NCBI RefSeq assembly: GCF_017591435.1
Contig: NC_059303.1
Coordinates: 11,092,860 to 11,156,859, forward strand
Direction of reading: 5' to 3'
Source of the DNA: Portunus trituberculatus
Taxonomy: Eukaryota; Arthropoda; Malacostraca; Decapoda; Portunidae
Length of the DNA stretch: 64,000 bases
The position numbers and the translations under genes are program-made. Below, piece by piece: positions 27,187-40,740 of the stretch. The number at the start of each line of letters is the position of its first letter. Positions within the stretch are counted from its first letter, which is position 1. The notes below the pieces were generated by a model. The model made no database searches. It was not told where the DNA came from and saw nothing but the letters and a program-made list of their open reading frames with translations.

Positions 27187-29563
27187 TCCAAAAAATATAT
27201 TTGTGGCGAACTCTTATAGATTCATGTATAAAGCAACGCCATGGCTATCCTGGTGGCCTCAAGATATGCAAAACACGTGACCAGTCTCACAGCCAGTAAA
27301 TCCAGCACTGCTCCTCTTCACATCTCTCCACTACCAAACAGCACCAATAAGATAGTGACGAATGTAGAATATCACCATTGTCTCTTATTCATAAACTTAT
27401 TTCTGAATTAAGCTATTTAAATATATTTGTAGTGTACTAATTAGCAGAGACCAAGAGATAATCATACATATCTACATAAATTTCTTTGATTTTTCCAAAG
27501 CACTGAAGCAGTTTATCAGTTGCAAGGGGTAATGGAGGTAAAAGTCATATTTTGGGAGGTAATTGCATTTTTCTTGTCAAATTAGGTAGTAACCACGAAG
27601 TATCTCAAACTGGTCTTTGCTTCGCGGAGGATTTGGCGGCTTAATGTATAGTGAGAATCCAGAAAATGTATGTTCTTAATGTTGGATTAATAGCTCGGTT
27701 GTCACAATAAACTGGCCGCTCAACAGGGTGGCGTCTCTGATAGCACTGGCCACAAAATAACCTTGCAATGTTGATTACAATTTATATATCATTTTCTCGT
27801 GGAGACAGCCGATAACGAGACTTGATAAATGAAAACGGGGGTGTAATCTCCCTCTTTATGCATCACCCTAGACTGCAATTTGCAAAGAGAAGCTTGGTCT
27901 TGCAGTGGTGTGATTGGAGAACTTCTGTCTTGCAAGCTGACCACTATGATCTGCCATCCTAGACGTACACTTATTCCATCTTAAATATACTAATTAGTAA
28001 ACGCACGTGTAGAAGATTTTATATATACGTATACCCGTACGATGTCCCTCTCTCCTACCTGCATTTAAGGGCCATGGAACCCGTAACTTGGTAAATAAAA
28101 CACGTCTGATTACCTGCACTTAATTCTGATGATAAACAATTACTAAATGTGCCATTACATTTTTGTACTTTTTTTTTGGTGGACGTCGTTGCTAAATTTA
28201 CGACAGAAGTTAGTTAACATGTAATTTACTTATCATTTATTGTCGCTATTATTTGTCAGGTGCCTACTGTTCAACAACAACAATAGCAGTAACAAATTAA
28301 AGTCAATGATGCAAAGTTAATGCTGACGTTGATGTTGCTAAACATGATGCAAATTATGCTGTTGATGATGTCGACAGTTTAATTATGAGGCATTTTAAGT
28401 CAGATTATGAATATTTATCGCTTGTTTTGTTCACGTTTTTTGACATTATGCGCCTTCGAGTTAAAACAAAAATTCATATTTATTAAAGTCGTGTTTTTAG
28501 ACTTGCCCTTTTACCTCGGTGTCAACGAATAAATAGAAATCAAAGTTTATAAAACAATCACGTGCAATTAACAGAGGTACAGTTTGTTGTTTCAGCACGA
28601 GCATAATGCAAATATTGAATTAATTGTGGATATAAGGGGGAGTATTCTCCATTTTTTTATGCATATAACATTTTTTTCTGCCATAAAGAGGATGAACATA
28701 AATTGCAAGTTGAAATGAGAATATAATCACGTGGCATCACACAGTCACATTTCGCATCACACTCCTCCCTCCAGCCTGACCTGGTATATCATCTTTAAAG
28801 GAATAGCATGTCCATTTCAGTATTTCCTGTTCATTGCAAGACGTTGTGTGGTGAACTAATTATCTCAACAGTTAAAGCCTATCAAACAGTCACCTCACTG
28901 GCAACTGCTCCTAAATTGTCTAATTGCCCCATCTCATTGGTTGCCTGGGGAAGAGCGCGGTTCTAATAGGTGGTTACACGGCGAAGGTGTTTTTTCAAGA
29001 GAAATTTATTACGGCTGAGGAGAGTAAGGATGATGGAGGAAGGCAGGAGGCTGTTGAGGTGTATGCGATGGAGGGAGTTCAGAAAGAAGAACGTTAAGAA
29101 AATAAGGAGATAGATGAGGAAGACATGGACACTGGTAAACGGGAGAGAAAATGAGTTGAAGAACAACAGGAGGTGGATGAAGGGAATTATGTGTTTAAGT
29201 AGCACTTAAGTTGCACGATTTAGATAAACAGGATATAAAAGCCTAATAGATTTTATGAGCTTTCAAAGAAAATAAAATCTGTATATAATAATAAAAAGCA
29301 ATTATCACTTCAGTTTCGCAAATATAAGTTTATGAATACAAATGTTGGCTGAAAAAATAGGCAGTGATTGGCCAAAAAAAATCTAAGTTCGTTCCCACGT
29401 TCATCAGATCGACCTTTCTTGGCCCAGACTTCCCCTGCCAGGTGCCGGCTGGGGAGGAAGGGAGGGAGGCGCGAGGCGGGACGGGCGAGGGGTGAGGCAA
29501 AAGATATATAATTTTAGTCTTTACGGTGACCACGTGTACATGCCTGGCGGGTTTCGTCTGAAG

Positions 29564-29640
29564 AAGAGGAGGAGGAGGAGGAGGAGGAGGAGGAGGAGGA
29601 GGAGGAGGAGGAGAAGAAGAAGAAGAAGGAGGAGCAGAAG
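29564..29640. repeat. (GAG)n/(GAA)n purine array
   Basis: Pure purine GAG repeat with a GAA patch near its end. It is the first of several purine arrays in 29.5-30.4 kb. Confidence 0.96.
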
Positions 29641-29879
29641 GTGGTGGTGATGATGTTGGTTGAAAGAGGAGGAGAGGGAGGAGGAGATGGTGGTAATGGT
29701 TGTGGTGGTGGTGGAAGTAGGCAGATGTGAGCGAGCAACTGGTTGAGAATAGTAAGCCAGAGAAAACTGAGTGTATATAAGAGAATAATTGTGAACAAAA
29801 GTTAAAGATTGTGAGAAACTAATAAGGATGGCAATGGAGGTCAGTGGTGGGTCGGGAGTAAGTAGGAAATTGTGAAGAG

Positions 29880-30012
29880 CAGGAGGAGGAGGAGGAGGAG
29901 GAGGAGGAGGAGGAGGAGGAGGAGGAGGAGCAAGAGGAGGAGGAGGAGGAGGAGGAGGAGGAGGAGGAGGAGGAGGAGGAGGAGGAGGAGGAGGAGGAGG
30001 AGGAGGAGGAGA
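29880..30012. repeat. (GGA)n trinucleotide array, about 133 bp
   Basis: Nearly perfect GGA units with one interruption (GCAAGA) near 29930. Confidence 0.97.
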
Positions 30013-30076
30013 AGGTAAAGCAGGAGAAAAGGAGATAACAGGTAAGAAAAAGGAATAAGAGAAACATAACAAAGAG

Positions 30077-30078
<2 letters not shown>

Positions 30079-30138
<60 letters not shown>
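30079..30138. repeat. (GA)n microsatellite, about 60 bp
   Basis: Pure GA tract within the same purine-rich domain. A GAG patch follows at about 30196-30220. Confidence 0.97.
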
Positions 30139-30142
<4 letters not shown>

Positions 30143-30378
30143 ACAAGAACACAAGGAAGGGAAATTTGAGAAATAGGAGAAGAATCAGAGAAAAGAGGAG
30201 GAGGAGGAGGAGGAGGAGTAATAAGAGAAGAAAGAATAAGAGGAGGTAGAGGAGGATGTGGTGGCGGTGGCGGCGGCGGTGGTGATGGAAAGTTATATTG
30301 GTGGCGGAGGTTGTGAAGTAAGGAATGTGACGAAACTCGTAACTCAGAAAATTGTGAAACCTTCAGTCGAGAAAATAC

Positions 30379-30383
<5 letters not shown>

Positions 30384-30421
<38 letters not shown>
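30384..30421. repeat. (GA)n tract, about 38 bp
   Basis: Short pure GA tract. Confidence 0.96.
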
Positions 30422-30423
<2 letters not shown>

Positions 30424-30527
30424 ACAGACATACAGACAGGCGAATGGAATAATAATGGAGGCGCACTTGGATTTATAGAATTGATCATTGACCATAATGT
30501 TTATTTATTATGTCTGAATCTTTAAAG

Positions 30528-30528
30528 A

Positions 30529-30588
<60 letters not shown>

Positions 30589-30600
30589 GTTATTATTATA
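30528..30600. repeat. (ATT)n trinucleotide tract
   Basis: About 60 bp of ATT units with a GTT variant at the end. One of two such tracts, the other being at 43437-43605. Confidence 0.97.
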
Positions 30601-31450
30601 TTATGGTTATAATCGTGATCATCATTACCATTACTATCGTTATTGTGCATCTATTTATGTACTTAATGTGGGCGTTACAAAATCATAAAAAGTAAATAAT
30701 TGTCAATAAACTTTCATATTTCACGTTTGATGTTTGATTTTCTAGACATGTTTCCTTTTTCGTCATTAATATTGTACCAGAGATCCAATACTCGTGACTG
30801 TTTTTTGTAACTCGCCGCACCAGCTACTGTTCTTTTATTTCATGCGTGTCAGCTGACAATAATATTACCAACCACCTCAGTTTTTCTTTTCTTTTTCTTT
30901 GGTCGCATATATTAATGGCGCCGTCCTAAACAGCCCTCACAAGTGGTTTTATTTACGACTTACCGTAGCGAGAAAAGAGTACGGGAGGCCGCTGAATTAA
31001 GCGCTTGAAACGACTTGTGAATTTAAAGTAAGTGGAATTGCGTGTTGGTATTTATGGTATCAATGGTTCCCTGATTGTCGACACTTAACTCATTATTCTA
31101 TCACCTCTTTGTCTGATATCGAGATACAAGGCTAATGGCTGCCATCATCCCTCGGCACCAAAGTATGTCTGATCAATGTTACGCGCAAGGGTGTTATTTA
31201 CAATTGGAATTTAAGATTAAATGGATAAGAGCCCATCACGAAGAAGGCCTCGCTTGCCGTAAATATATGGGGAAGAAGTAAGAGAACTAGTAAAAATCTT
31301 GCAAAAAAAAATGTACTAATGATCCCACGACCAAAGAAAAAAGAAGATATAAATAACAGGGACGGGAAGTTGTGTTGATGTATGTATCCTGGTCTCAGTG
31401 GTTAGGGCGGCGCGGTGCGGGACGCCACTCAGGAGAGAAGGACAGCAACA

Positions 31451-31452
<2 letters not shown>

Positions 31453-31512
<60 letters not shown>
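31453..31512. repeat. (AC)n microsatellite, about 60 bp
   Basis: Pure AC tract. A 25-bp GA tract lies nearby at 31594-31618. Confidence 0.98.
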
Positions 31513-31513
<1 letters not shown>

Positions 31514-32200
31514 GCTCGTGGGATAATAAGACAACAACAATGGCGATCAGTGAGAAGCAAGAAATCCCGACTTTTCCGTACTATACACTGGATGGAGAGA
31601 GAGAGAGAGAGAGAGAGAGTGAAAGACGGTCACTGGCAGTCAGGGTCACCTACCTCTGCCTAAAGATTATCACTTCTGGGAACTTTTTATTTCATGACCG
31701 TCTTATTTCTACTTTTTAATTAGACCTTGAGCCTACTACAGGAGGAACCCTTAGGACAGACACTTTCCTATTTATACAAAAGGCAATTAATCTTTCACCT
31801 CAAATTTTCCCAATGACTTCTACGTGGATAGCGATGTATTCCCATAAGGCACCTTCTCCAATCTGACATGAGGAAATAACTATTTAGCTAATATCCTCCT
31901 ACTTTTTTTCTCTCTTTCCTTATCTCACTTTTCTTTCCAGCCACTCTCCTCTTGACTGTCTACAAATGTTTCAGATTCAATTATAACACGCCGGAGGAAC
32001 AAGTTTACGAATGATTGTCTCCGGCGGCAATGAACATGACACTTACACGCGAGCTTATAACCTTGTGATGTTTATGAGATTTGTTTCGTGGTCGTCTAAG
32101 GCAGCGGAGGAAAGCGTGGTGGTGCTCGAGCCGCAACGAGGGAAGCACCGCCCAGTTTTCAACAAGAACGGCTTCCGGAATTATTGGCCGTGCTTGTTTC

Positions 32201-32202
<2 letters not shown>

Positions 32203-32247
<45 letters not shown>
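32203..32247. repeat. (GA)n tract, about 45 bp
   Basis: Pure GA tract. Confidence 0.97.
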
Positions 32248-32250
<3 letters not shown>

Positions 32251-32450
32251 TAAATAGGTGGTGAAGTAAATTCGATCGGAAAATATCGCCGCATTTCCGC
32301 GTCTTGACTGGTCTATAGTTTAAACAATCATAGGGACTTTTCTTGCATATTATATCCGATACTCATATGCATATAATAACATATATCAGACGTACATGCT
32401 GAACAGAATACATTTGTATGGTAATACCGACAGGTGATTATGCCATAGTG

Positions 32451-32452
<2 letters not shown>

Positions 32453-32546
<94 letters not shown>
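32453..32546. repeat. (TA)n microsatellite, about 94 bp
   Basis: Pure TA tract. Confidence 0.98.
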
Positions 32547-32548
<2 letters not shown>

Positions 32549-33705
32549 CTAGACTTCAGCAACACCAACTTCCTGTTCCCATGATCGAAATGGACGAAGA
32601 TGGAAAATGGCAAAATGGACGAAACTGAAACCTTGCAATTGAGAAAGAAAACGCAAGCTTCCGGCAAGATGAATCGTCACTTCCTTCCCTCTGTCTGAAG
32701 GCAAAAAGAGAGAAAGGTACTGGTAGGTAAGGTGTCATATCATCTCTTCCCGACGTGTCTATATCTGCGTGACGGCGTGTATTTGGGGGTGACGTCCCCG
32801 GCGAGAGCTGCCGTATCATCCCCGCCGCTTCGGGAGTTTTATGAGCAATATGGGCAACGTCAAGCACAACCCGAGATCTTTTTACGATCTATAACGATTC
32901 ATGTTATTGCTCGGGCGACACTTGGGTCTGCATACGCGCCGCGTCGCCTGAGTTATGTGGCCACACACCCCTTATGTCAACACTATGGCCATAGACACCG
33001 TGCTATTTGATGTTTTTATTATTTTTGCTGGTGTAGACGACCCTTGGTGAAGGGGGCAATAATTTTGTAAAATTTGCCTTTGACACAGTGACTTTGGAGA
33101 ATATTGTTACTTTTATCGTTTGTCATAAATCTCGGAGAGAGACAGACACCGGAAATTTCTATCTCACGTCATGACTGGTTTTTTTTTCTTTTCTTTTTGT
33201 GGGATGAACTTCCAGGAAATTTATTGTATTGTAGTATATCTAAATAAGATAGATAATGAATTATGTGATGATTACCTACTCGGGCAAGATTAAACTTATT
33301 TTGATCTGAGGTTAAATAATATAATGTCCGGCCTATAATTTCTCTAAATAACTGAGGAGGCCGTGACATTATATCCTTTAAACTGTAGGGACAATAAAAA
33401 TGCTTCTGCTATATCATAAAGTAACGGACATAACCTGCAATTACAATTACGTGCTCGTCTGGTGATAAAGCTCCCTTGCAAATGCTCGACCTAAGCTATT
33501 ACATCTATTACTCATCCTACTTCAGAAGCAAATGAGTCTCGTGTACTGATATTCACTGATAATTTTTACAGCAGAGTTTGTATAATTCATGGGTAATTAA
33601 CAGAATAAAAGATTTTAAAGTGGTAATTGCAACACTGGCAACTATTTATAACCCACGTTTTTTCTTTTGTCTTTACATAGCTCTATGTGTTTGACAAATG
33701 TTACC

Positions 33706-33920
<215 letters not shown>

Positions 33921-34060
33921 AACACACACGCATCTGGACTACTAATATTGTGCAAGTTATATGCATTTAATATTTATGGCTCTTGACTTAAACAACACAA
34001 CCAGTTTCTCTGCGACTTGTCCTTGCCAACGCCTGCCGCTTACTATTCCTCTTATTGCCG

Positions 34061-34061
<1 letters not shown>

Positions 34062-34135
<74 letters not shown>
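34062..34135. repeat. (AC)n microsatellite, about 74 bp
   Basis: Pure AC tract. Confidence 0.98.
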
Positions 34136-34136
<1 letters not shown>

Positions 34137-35095
34137 CTCTTCAAGGGCAAAGTGCCTTCACTATACCACAAAAGGAAGGGCTGCCGACATAAGTTCAAGA
34201 AAAAAAATGGTGTTTCTCTTAATTTAATACGTAAGTTTTCCATGAAGAAAGACACGAATGTCTGGTTAAGATGAGTAAGGATTTCTTCATTGGAATGCGG
34301 CTTCATTCCGCCCTCCAGTGAGTCTATGTGCCATGACGCTAAGCATTTTCTTTTGTCTGTCTGTCTGTCTCTCTGTCAATCTGTCTGTATGTATGTATGC
34401 CAACCTGTTTTTGGGCCTATCTGCAGTCTTTTTGATAGACACTATGAAAGATCGAGAAAGTTATAAAGTTGTTGGTAGTTCAGATTCTCATCTAACATAT
34501 TGATGTTCGCGAGCAGTTTCACACCTTGACCTGTAAGGCTGAGAGTGCCGTGCTTCACTCTATCATGGCCAGCATGAGTATTACAATTCATCATTGAAAG
34601 AGTATAGATTTTGACTCACTCATGTGCTAATTCAGAATAGTGAAGAAACTTGATAGAAACTTCTCTCTTGCTCTAGAAGATAGTTTTATACCAATTATCT
34701 GCTCTTGAACTCAATGAGATTTATTTACCACATCCTATTTTTACCTTTTTTTTTTACTTTATGAGTCAACACGCAGATAACTTTCTAGGTCACACATATT
34801 TCATACATTTGATGGTGCATGTAACTGACCTGTCCAAATGATTTACGTGGGCGTCGGTTACAAGTAACGGAAGCAAAGAAGGAAGCACACACAATATAAC
34901 AGTAACCTGACAAAACCGACACGCATGCACATCAAGAAAAGAAAAGAAAAAAAAAGCATGACAATAATCTCTCTAGCAGCCTTGAGCGAGCGCTGCCGCG
35001 GACCTGCTTGCTGACCGAGAAACAACTTCTGGGGAGAGAACAGCTTTCTACCCTATAAGCAACTTGGGTGGGTCATCCTGTTTGGTGATGTGAGC

Positions 35096-35102
<7 letters not shown>

Positions 35103-35158
<56 letters not shown>
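35103..35158. repeat. (TG)n microsatellite, about 56 bp
   Basis: Pure TG tract. Confidence 0.98.
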
Positions 35159-35159
<1 letters not shown>

Positions 35160-36265
35160 TGCGGGTGTGGCGGGGGAGGTCACTCTTTGAAATCCTTGCC
35201 CTTCGCACCCCACACGACTCACTCTTTTTTTTTTTTTTTTATAGACTGTGGAAATATTTTATGGTGAAAAATTGACCACCCTGATCCTCGACCTTTGTTG
35301 CCTTTTAACTGAGGAGACTGTGGCTGAGATTCCTTTGTTTTATGTTTATTTATTTACATGCTACTCTGTCTCTGTAAGTAATGACACGTCCAATTGAAAT
35401 AAAGCACGTATGAATAAATAGCTAATTCAGATGATGAAGTGTAATGGAGGTGAGTAACAAAGTGAGGGAGAATAAATTTATAAATGTAACATTCCTTGAC
35501 AATAATTATGAGCTGAAACCTTAAACTTGCCCTTCAAGGTAACTCCCACATCTTATCACAAGGACACCCGCGTCCCTAACACTCGCCTCCGCCAGGGACG
35601 CAGCGCAGGACACTTATTAAGGCTAAGTTAACTCATGCAAGCAGAAATGACGTAAAAATATATCAATGTATACTGCCAGCTGGTTCTTAATGGTGACTAC
35701 AACTTTCCGTGAGAGAAAAAATGTATTAGCAAGTCATTATTACAATCCTTCAGGCGAGGCAATTTCCGTGTCTCCGTCCTCACCTCACCATTTCTGCTGA
35801 CGAAGAGGTGAGCGCTAACCCCATGCACTGCTAGGCTTTATGTCCCTCGCTCATAAAGTGAGCATCTTTCTTTCACGACAAGCTTGGTAAAACTTGGATT
35901 CACGTCCGTCTTCACTACGCAATAGGAATACACATTAAAAGTAATTTAACTCCCCCACTTATTTTCTTTTCCGGCGACCCCCATGTAGTAAGTTTAAAGG
36001 AAAATCTCTCATCTAGAATTTAGCTTAAACTGCTCTGGTCAGGACATCCGGGAAAGGCAGTCTGGGAGACTTAGTATGTGGAAAGCGCCACTTAAATGCC
36101 CACTCATCTCTGGCTACATTTCCTGCCTCATGTCCCTCACAGCCGAGTGGTCATTAGTAGCTGGACTTCGGGCCAATTACGGGGGCTGTTGGGTAATTAA
36201 CGATCTGTTTGTTTCAAACTGAGATGCTTTGTACCGTCATGCCTGTGGATGTTAGCAGTGAAGGG

Positions 36266-36268
<3 letters not shown>

Positions 36269-36307
<39 letters not shown>
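36269..36307. repeat. (GA)n tract, about 39 bp
   Basis: Pure GA tract about 2.3 kb downstream of the homeobox exon donor. Confidence 0.97.
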
Positions 36308-36310
<3 letters not shown>

Positions 36311-36589
36311 AAGGGAAGCAGGATATAAACATTTTCATGTGCGTAGTTTATTCATCTCCGCATTCATCATTTTTAAAGATTTAAACATTCCTACGCTCGC
36401 ACTTTCCGATCAACACAAACCGTTTCATCCAATGAGGCGAAAAATACGCAACACCTCGCTCAAATCATCATTATATATTCAACAGAATTATGGTCCGACA
36501 ATTTATTATATGGCTTTCCTGTTTTGATTCACATATCGTAAGTAAAATCGTGGTTCAGTGAGACAGGGAAACCCAGGCAGACGGCGGCC

Positions 36590-36820
36590 AGATGGTGGGT
36601 GTGGGAGGAGAGGCAGGAGGAAGAGGAGAGGTAAGAGAGAGAGAGGGTGATGTGAAGGAAGGAGAGGGTGATGGTGGAGATGGTGGGGATGGTGGGGATG
36701 GTGGGGACGATATAAGAAGGAGATGGGAAAGGGAGGAAGAGGAGGTGTAAAGGAGAGAGAGAGGATGATGTGAAGAAGGGATGGTAAGGATGGTAAGGAT
36801 GGAAATGATAAACAAAGGAG
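36590..36820. repeat. Purine-rich region with GGTGGGGAT minisatellite
   Basis: Strongly G/A-biased DNA. It contains about four GATGGTGGG-type 9-bp units at 36668-36710, a GGTAAGGAT pair near 36783 and many GAGA patches. Confidence 0.85.
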
Positions 36821-36821
36821 G

Positions 36822-36823
<2 letters not shown>

Positions 36824-36895
<72 letters not shown>
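36824..36895. repeat. (GA)n microsatellite, about 72 bp
   Basis: Pure GA tract directly after the purine-rich region. Confidence 0.98.
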
Positions 36896-36898
<3 letters not shown>

Positions 36899-37059
36899 TG
36901 GCTTGTTGTTTCAGAGAAGAAGAAGGAAGGGAAGAAAGTTACAGATCATAGGATGGAAAAAGGGAGAGGATGGGAAGGTTAGGCAGGGAGGGAGGCGGGG
37001 AAGAGGAGTGGGCCTAAGCCAGCACTACGTCACGCACACACGATAAATATACCTGTGGC

Positions 37060-37190
37060 GGCGCCCCCATACGGTCTCATTACCGTAGCTCAGTCGAACC
37101 CTCATTCACCTTGGCTGTGTTTATACCCCACATTTAGGCCTCTAATAAGTGGGAATTAACCTGTTTTCTACACATTAATGACCTCCTTCC
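37060..37190. promoter_or_regulatory. Non-repetitive intronic pocket with homeodomain-type sites
   Basis: A repeat-free island between (GA)n tracts, about 1.4 kb from the homeobox exon. It holds TCATTACC, TTTATACC, CTAATAAG, GAATTAAC and CATTAATG within 130 bp. Such AT-core sites bind Hox, Caudal or other homeodomain proteins. Enhancer function is inference. Confidence 0.2.
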
Positions 37191-37238
37191 TGTGGACTGC
37201 AATGGTTGACGTACAAACTCACGAGACATGATTTAGCG

Positions 37239-37240
<2 letters not shown>

Positions 37241-37302
<62 letters not shown>
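37241..37302. repeat. (GA)n microsatellite, about 62 bp
   Basis: Pure GA tract. Confidence 0.98.
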
Positions 37303-37304
<2 letters not shown>

Positions 37305-37621
37305 ATGGGGGTAGGAAAGAGTCAACCTCGTCAAACGTTATCAGGTGCAATCAACAAACTACCACTAAAAAGTTTAAGGTCCTTATTATTCCTCCTCGGG
37401 CCAGGCCAAGCACAGAGCACACTGCCACACACTCAGTTGCTTAACCAGCTCATGGAACGCGATTCGGATCTTATGTAATAGGCATCCTTTCTTATATCAC
37501 CCACCTCATCGCACGGCGTGGAACAGACATCACAATAGGGACCAGATTTCCCCAAGAGAATGAGAGAACAGAGAAAGACTGGTGGAATGAGGGAGTGTGG
37601 ATGGAAATATGTTGGTGGTGA

Positions 37622-37800
<179 letters not shown>

Positions 37801-38579
37801 CTACACACACACACACGAAGATATCTTATCATTCAATTTTGTCGTAATGCTGAGATGTGAAGAAAATTCCCGGACCAAAAATGGAAGTGAAATCATGCAG
37901 GGTGGACTGTGGAGTGCCTGAGTGCTTCATGCCTTTTGTGATTACTTTCAGCACTAAAATGCAGCAGCGGTTTAGTTCTTTTAAAAGGATGGAAGTCTGA
38001 GAGACGATTCACTTACATAAGAATTTTGCTTCGGATTAATTATTGGCCGCAGCAAATGCATCGCGACTTTTGTATATTTCTTGCTTTGTAACACAGGAAA
38101 ATAACTCTTCGTAGGATTCATGGAGCATCTTTCTTTCCTGGTATTCGTTTAAATTCTGCTTCTTTCACTCTGAGGAAATGCCAACTGAACGCTCTTCAAT
38201 TCAAGATAAATAATATGATGCAATGATCTCAGTCCTTTTGTTGCCTTTCAATTTAAAATCAATTTTCTTAAATAAAAAAAGGTCATGAAAATGCACAAAA
38301 TAATATAAATAACTATGTACAGAGAAGTTAATATATATACAATAGAATTATTATATACAGTTTAAGTTAATGGTGCTTGTCCCTGGAAAAGATATTTACA
38401 TTAGAGTAAGCTTAATGGTCGAGGGGAAGTAAGCTCCTAGACATTCCGTGTGGGAACTAATCTTGGCTGTGCAGTAAGAAGTTTCCCCGTACCATCCCTG
38501 AGCCAGCGGGAGGGGGAAGTGTGTGAGAGAAAGAGAGGGTGCGAGGGGTGAGTGAGTAGTAGGAGTCACCAAAGTTCAC

Positions 38580-38728
38580 CTGTCTCTCTGTTAAGCATAG
38601 GGCGTGGGCGATCTCTATCCTCCGTCGTCGTGTAAGGTAATGGTTGAAGTGGAACTCCTTCTCCAGCTCCAGGGTTTGGAAACGCGTGTATGTCTGCCTC
38701 CCTCGCCGACGGGGGCAGCCGTTTGGAC
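38580..38728 (-). CDS. abd-A: abd-A homeobox exon: homeodomain residues 1-44
   Basis: This 149-nt exon encodes PNGCP followed by homeodomain residues 1-44 (RRRGRQTYTRFQTLELEKEF, then HFNHYLTRRRRIEIAHALCL and TERQ). The GPNGCP lead-in and RRRRIEIAHALCL identify the Ubx/abd-A class, and the partner exon at 9722 makes it abd-A. R5, Q6, L16, F20 and the helix 1-2 core are intact, and helix 3 is in the partner exon. The acceptor CCCCTGTCTTCCAG ends at 38729 and the exon begins with GT, the last two bases of a split codon (phase 1). In other Abd-A proteins that codon is Gly. The donor CAG|GTGAAC follows residue Q44. No YPWM hexapeptide is encoded here. Confidence 0.97.
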
Positions 38729-38789
38729 CTGGAAGACAGGGGCGGTATGAGAATTGAGAGCTATAGGTAGCTGAGGGCATGGTGAGGAC

Positions 38790-38860
38790 CCGTAATGGAG
38801 GTAGTGGTGGTGTGGTAGTGGTAGTGGTGGTGGTAGTGGTGGTGTTGCTACGTCAGCCGG
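38790..38860. repeat. GGTAGT/GGTGGT degenerate trinucleotide tract
   Basis: Imperfect GGTAGTGGT units just upstream of the homeobox exon acceptor. On the gene strand it reads as an ACC-rich tract. Confidence 0.8.
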
Positions 38861-40554
38861 CGGGAGGAGGGAGTAAACGGGTTGGTAAGTGGTGATTAAG
38901 GGAAGAAACTCACCCAGCTTGTGGTCGGGAAGTGGAGGTGTTGTGAGTTACCGAGGAAGTCGTACTTATTATCATTCCTTTGATGTAGTTGTGGTGGTCG
39001 CGACAATTTAACTTTTATGGCGTTAATCCTAAGTTGAATGCGTGTTATCATTGTGTGGAAGGTATTAAGCAGACTCAATGGAGAAAGCTGGAGGAGTGAG
39101 TCTAGGAGCCAAGGTCACAGTAGAGAAAGAGAGAGAGGGGTTACTATTGTAGGGTTGCAGGTAGGAGGGCGGATATGTAATTTCGTTTTGAAGATCAACT
39201 TTGGTCACAGATGAACAAGCAGTTTTCCATGAATAACAAAGGAAAATGTAAATGAGATGAGTAAATAATAAATATCATGAATTTGTTGAAGGAAAATATT
39301 ACTGGTGCAAAGGATTTAAGTAACCAGGGACACTCAATATTTGCATAGGTATATATGAGATGAATGTAGCATATGAAAGCACGAAGTAGGTACATTATTC
39401 ACTAAGGAGAAAAGAAGCAAGTCAGTGTAAAGGAGTGTAAAAACAGGTAGAGTAGACTCCACCTAACTCTGGGCTGCAGTAAATTATAAGCACTGTATAC
39501 TAGAAATACGACCAAGGTGGAGGTGTGGAGTTTGATGTTAGTGGCGGGGCGGCGTTTGAGGACTGCCATGTGGGGAGGGTGGGGGAGGATAATGGTGACG
39601 GCCAGCCAAAATTACAGGAATTAGGGAAGGTGGAAGACCGTGGGAAGCAACATCTTGACTTAGGAGCAGGAAGGAACAGGACACGCTACCAGTTAATGTA
39701 GGAAGAGAGAGAGAGTGGGTGAGTGAGGGAGTAAGTTAATGAGTGAATGCCTGGCTGGCTACATGTGGAAGGGAGAACACAGCAAGGGATAGAAAAAAGG
39801 GAATAATGAACTGAATATGAGTATTTTCAACCATAGAATATATATATATTTTTTTTTTTATAAAGAGTGGATGAGTGAAGGAGAGAGTGAATGAATATAT
39901 GATTAGTTAGCAGTACAATGGAAAAAGTAAGGATAGGAGAGAACGAAAGAAGTGAATAGGCATATTTCATTCATTGAATTACTAAAAAAATATAAAGAAA
40001 CAATGAGTAAATGAGGAAATATATGATATTACTGGATGTAAGTGAAACATGATAAACAAGGCACTTTAAGGAATGAGAAAAGGAATGATGAAATTAGTAG
40101 AATTGTGTTCACCCATAAGCAAAAGAAACAATACCTAAGTCGCCTGTAAAAAAAGGGTGTTAGTCTCATGACCTGCATAAAAACAACCCCTAGTACAACT
40201 ACAGCAACCATTATTCGAGAGAGCATCTAAGTCAGACGTAAACAGGTTAATCCAGGTAATAGTTTTCTGGTACAGGTTATAGAATTTGCTGATCTACCTG
40301 CGCACCATGTCTACACCACTGGAAGGTAGTTTATAGTCGTGAGTGAACGCCATGCACAGATACTTAGTTGTTTTCTTTAAGTTTCAAGGTTATGAGATGA
40401 GCTTCATGTTTGTATGGATTTATTGAAGTGTATATGTTTTTAATGTTTCTTGTACTTTGTGCCAGCGAACGTGTGATGTACGTACGTGATGATGTATTGG
40501 AGGCAGCAAGGTGAAGAGGGAAAGACTGACAGTTTCCAAATAAAGTAGTAGAGG

Positions 40555-40740
40555 AACAGATGGACAGGTAGACAGATTAATGAATAGATGGACAGACATA
40601 CAAGTATATAGATGAAGAGATCGATAGATAGGTAGATACATAGATAGATAGGCAAACATATTAGTTGATAGGCATGTGAATTCATAGATAAATAAATAAA
40701 CAGATAATTAGATAGATTAAAAGGTAAATAGATAGTCAGA
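40555..40740. repeat. Degenerate (GATA)n-like region
   Basis: Many GATAGATA, AGATGGACA and related units in imperfect array. This looks like a decayed tetranucleotide repeat. Confidence 0.75.
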
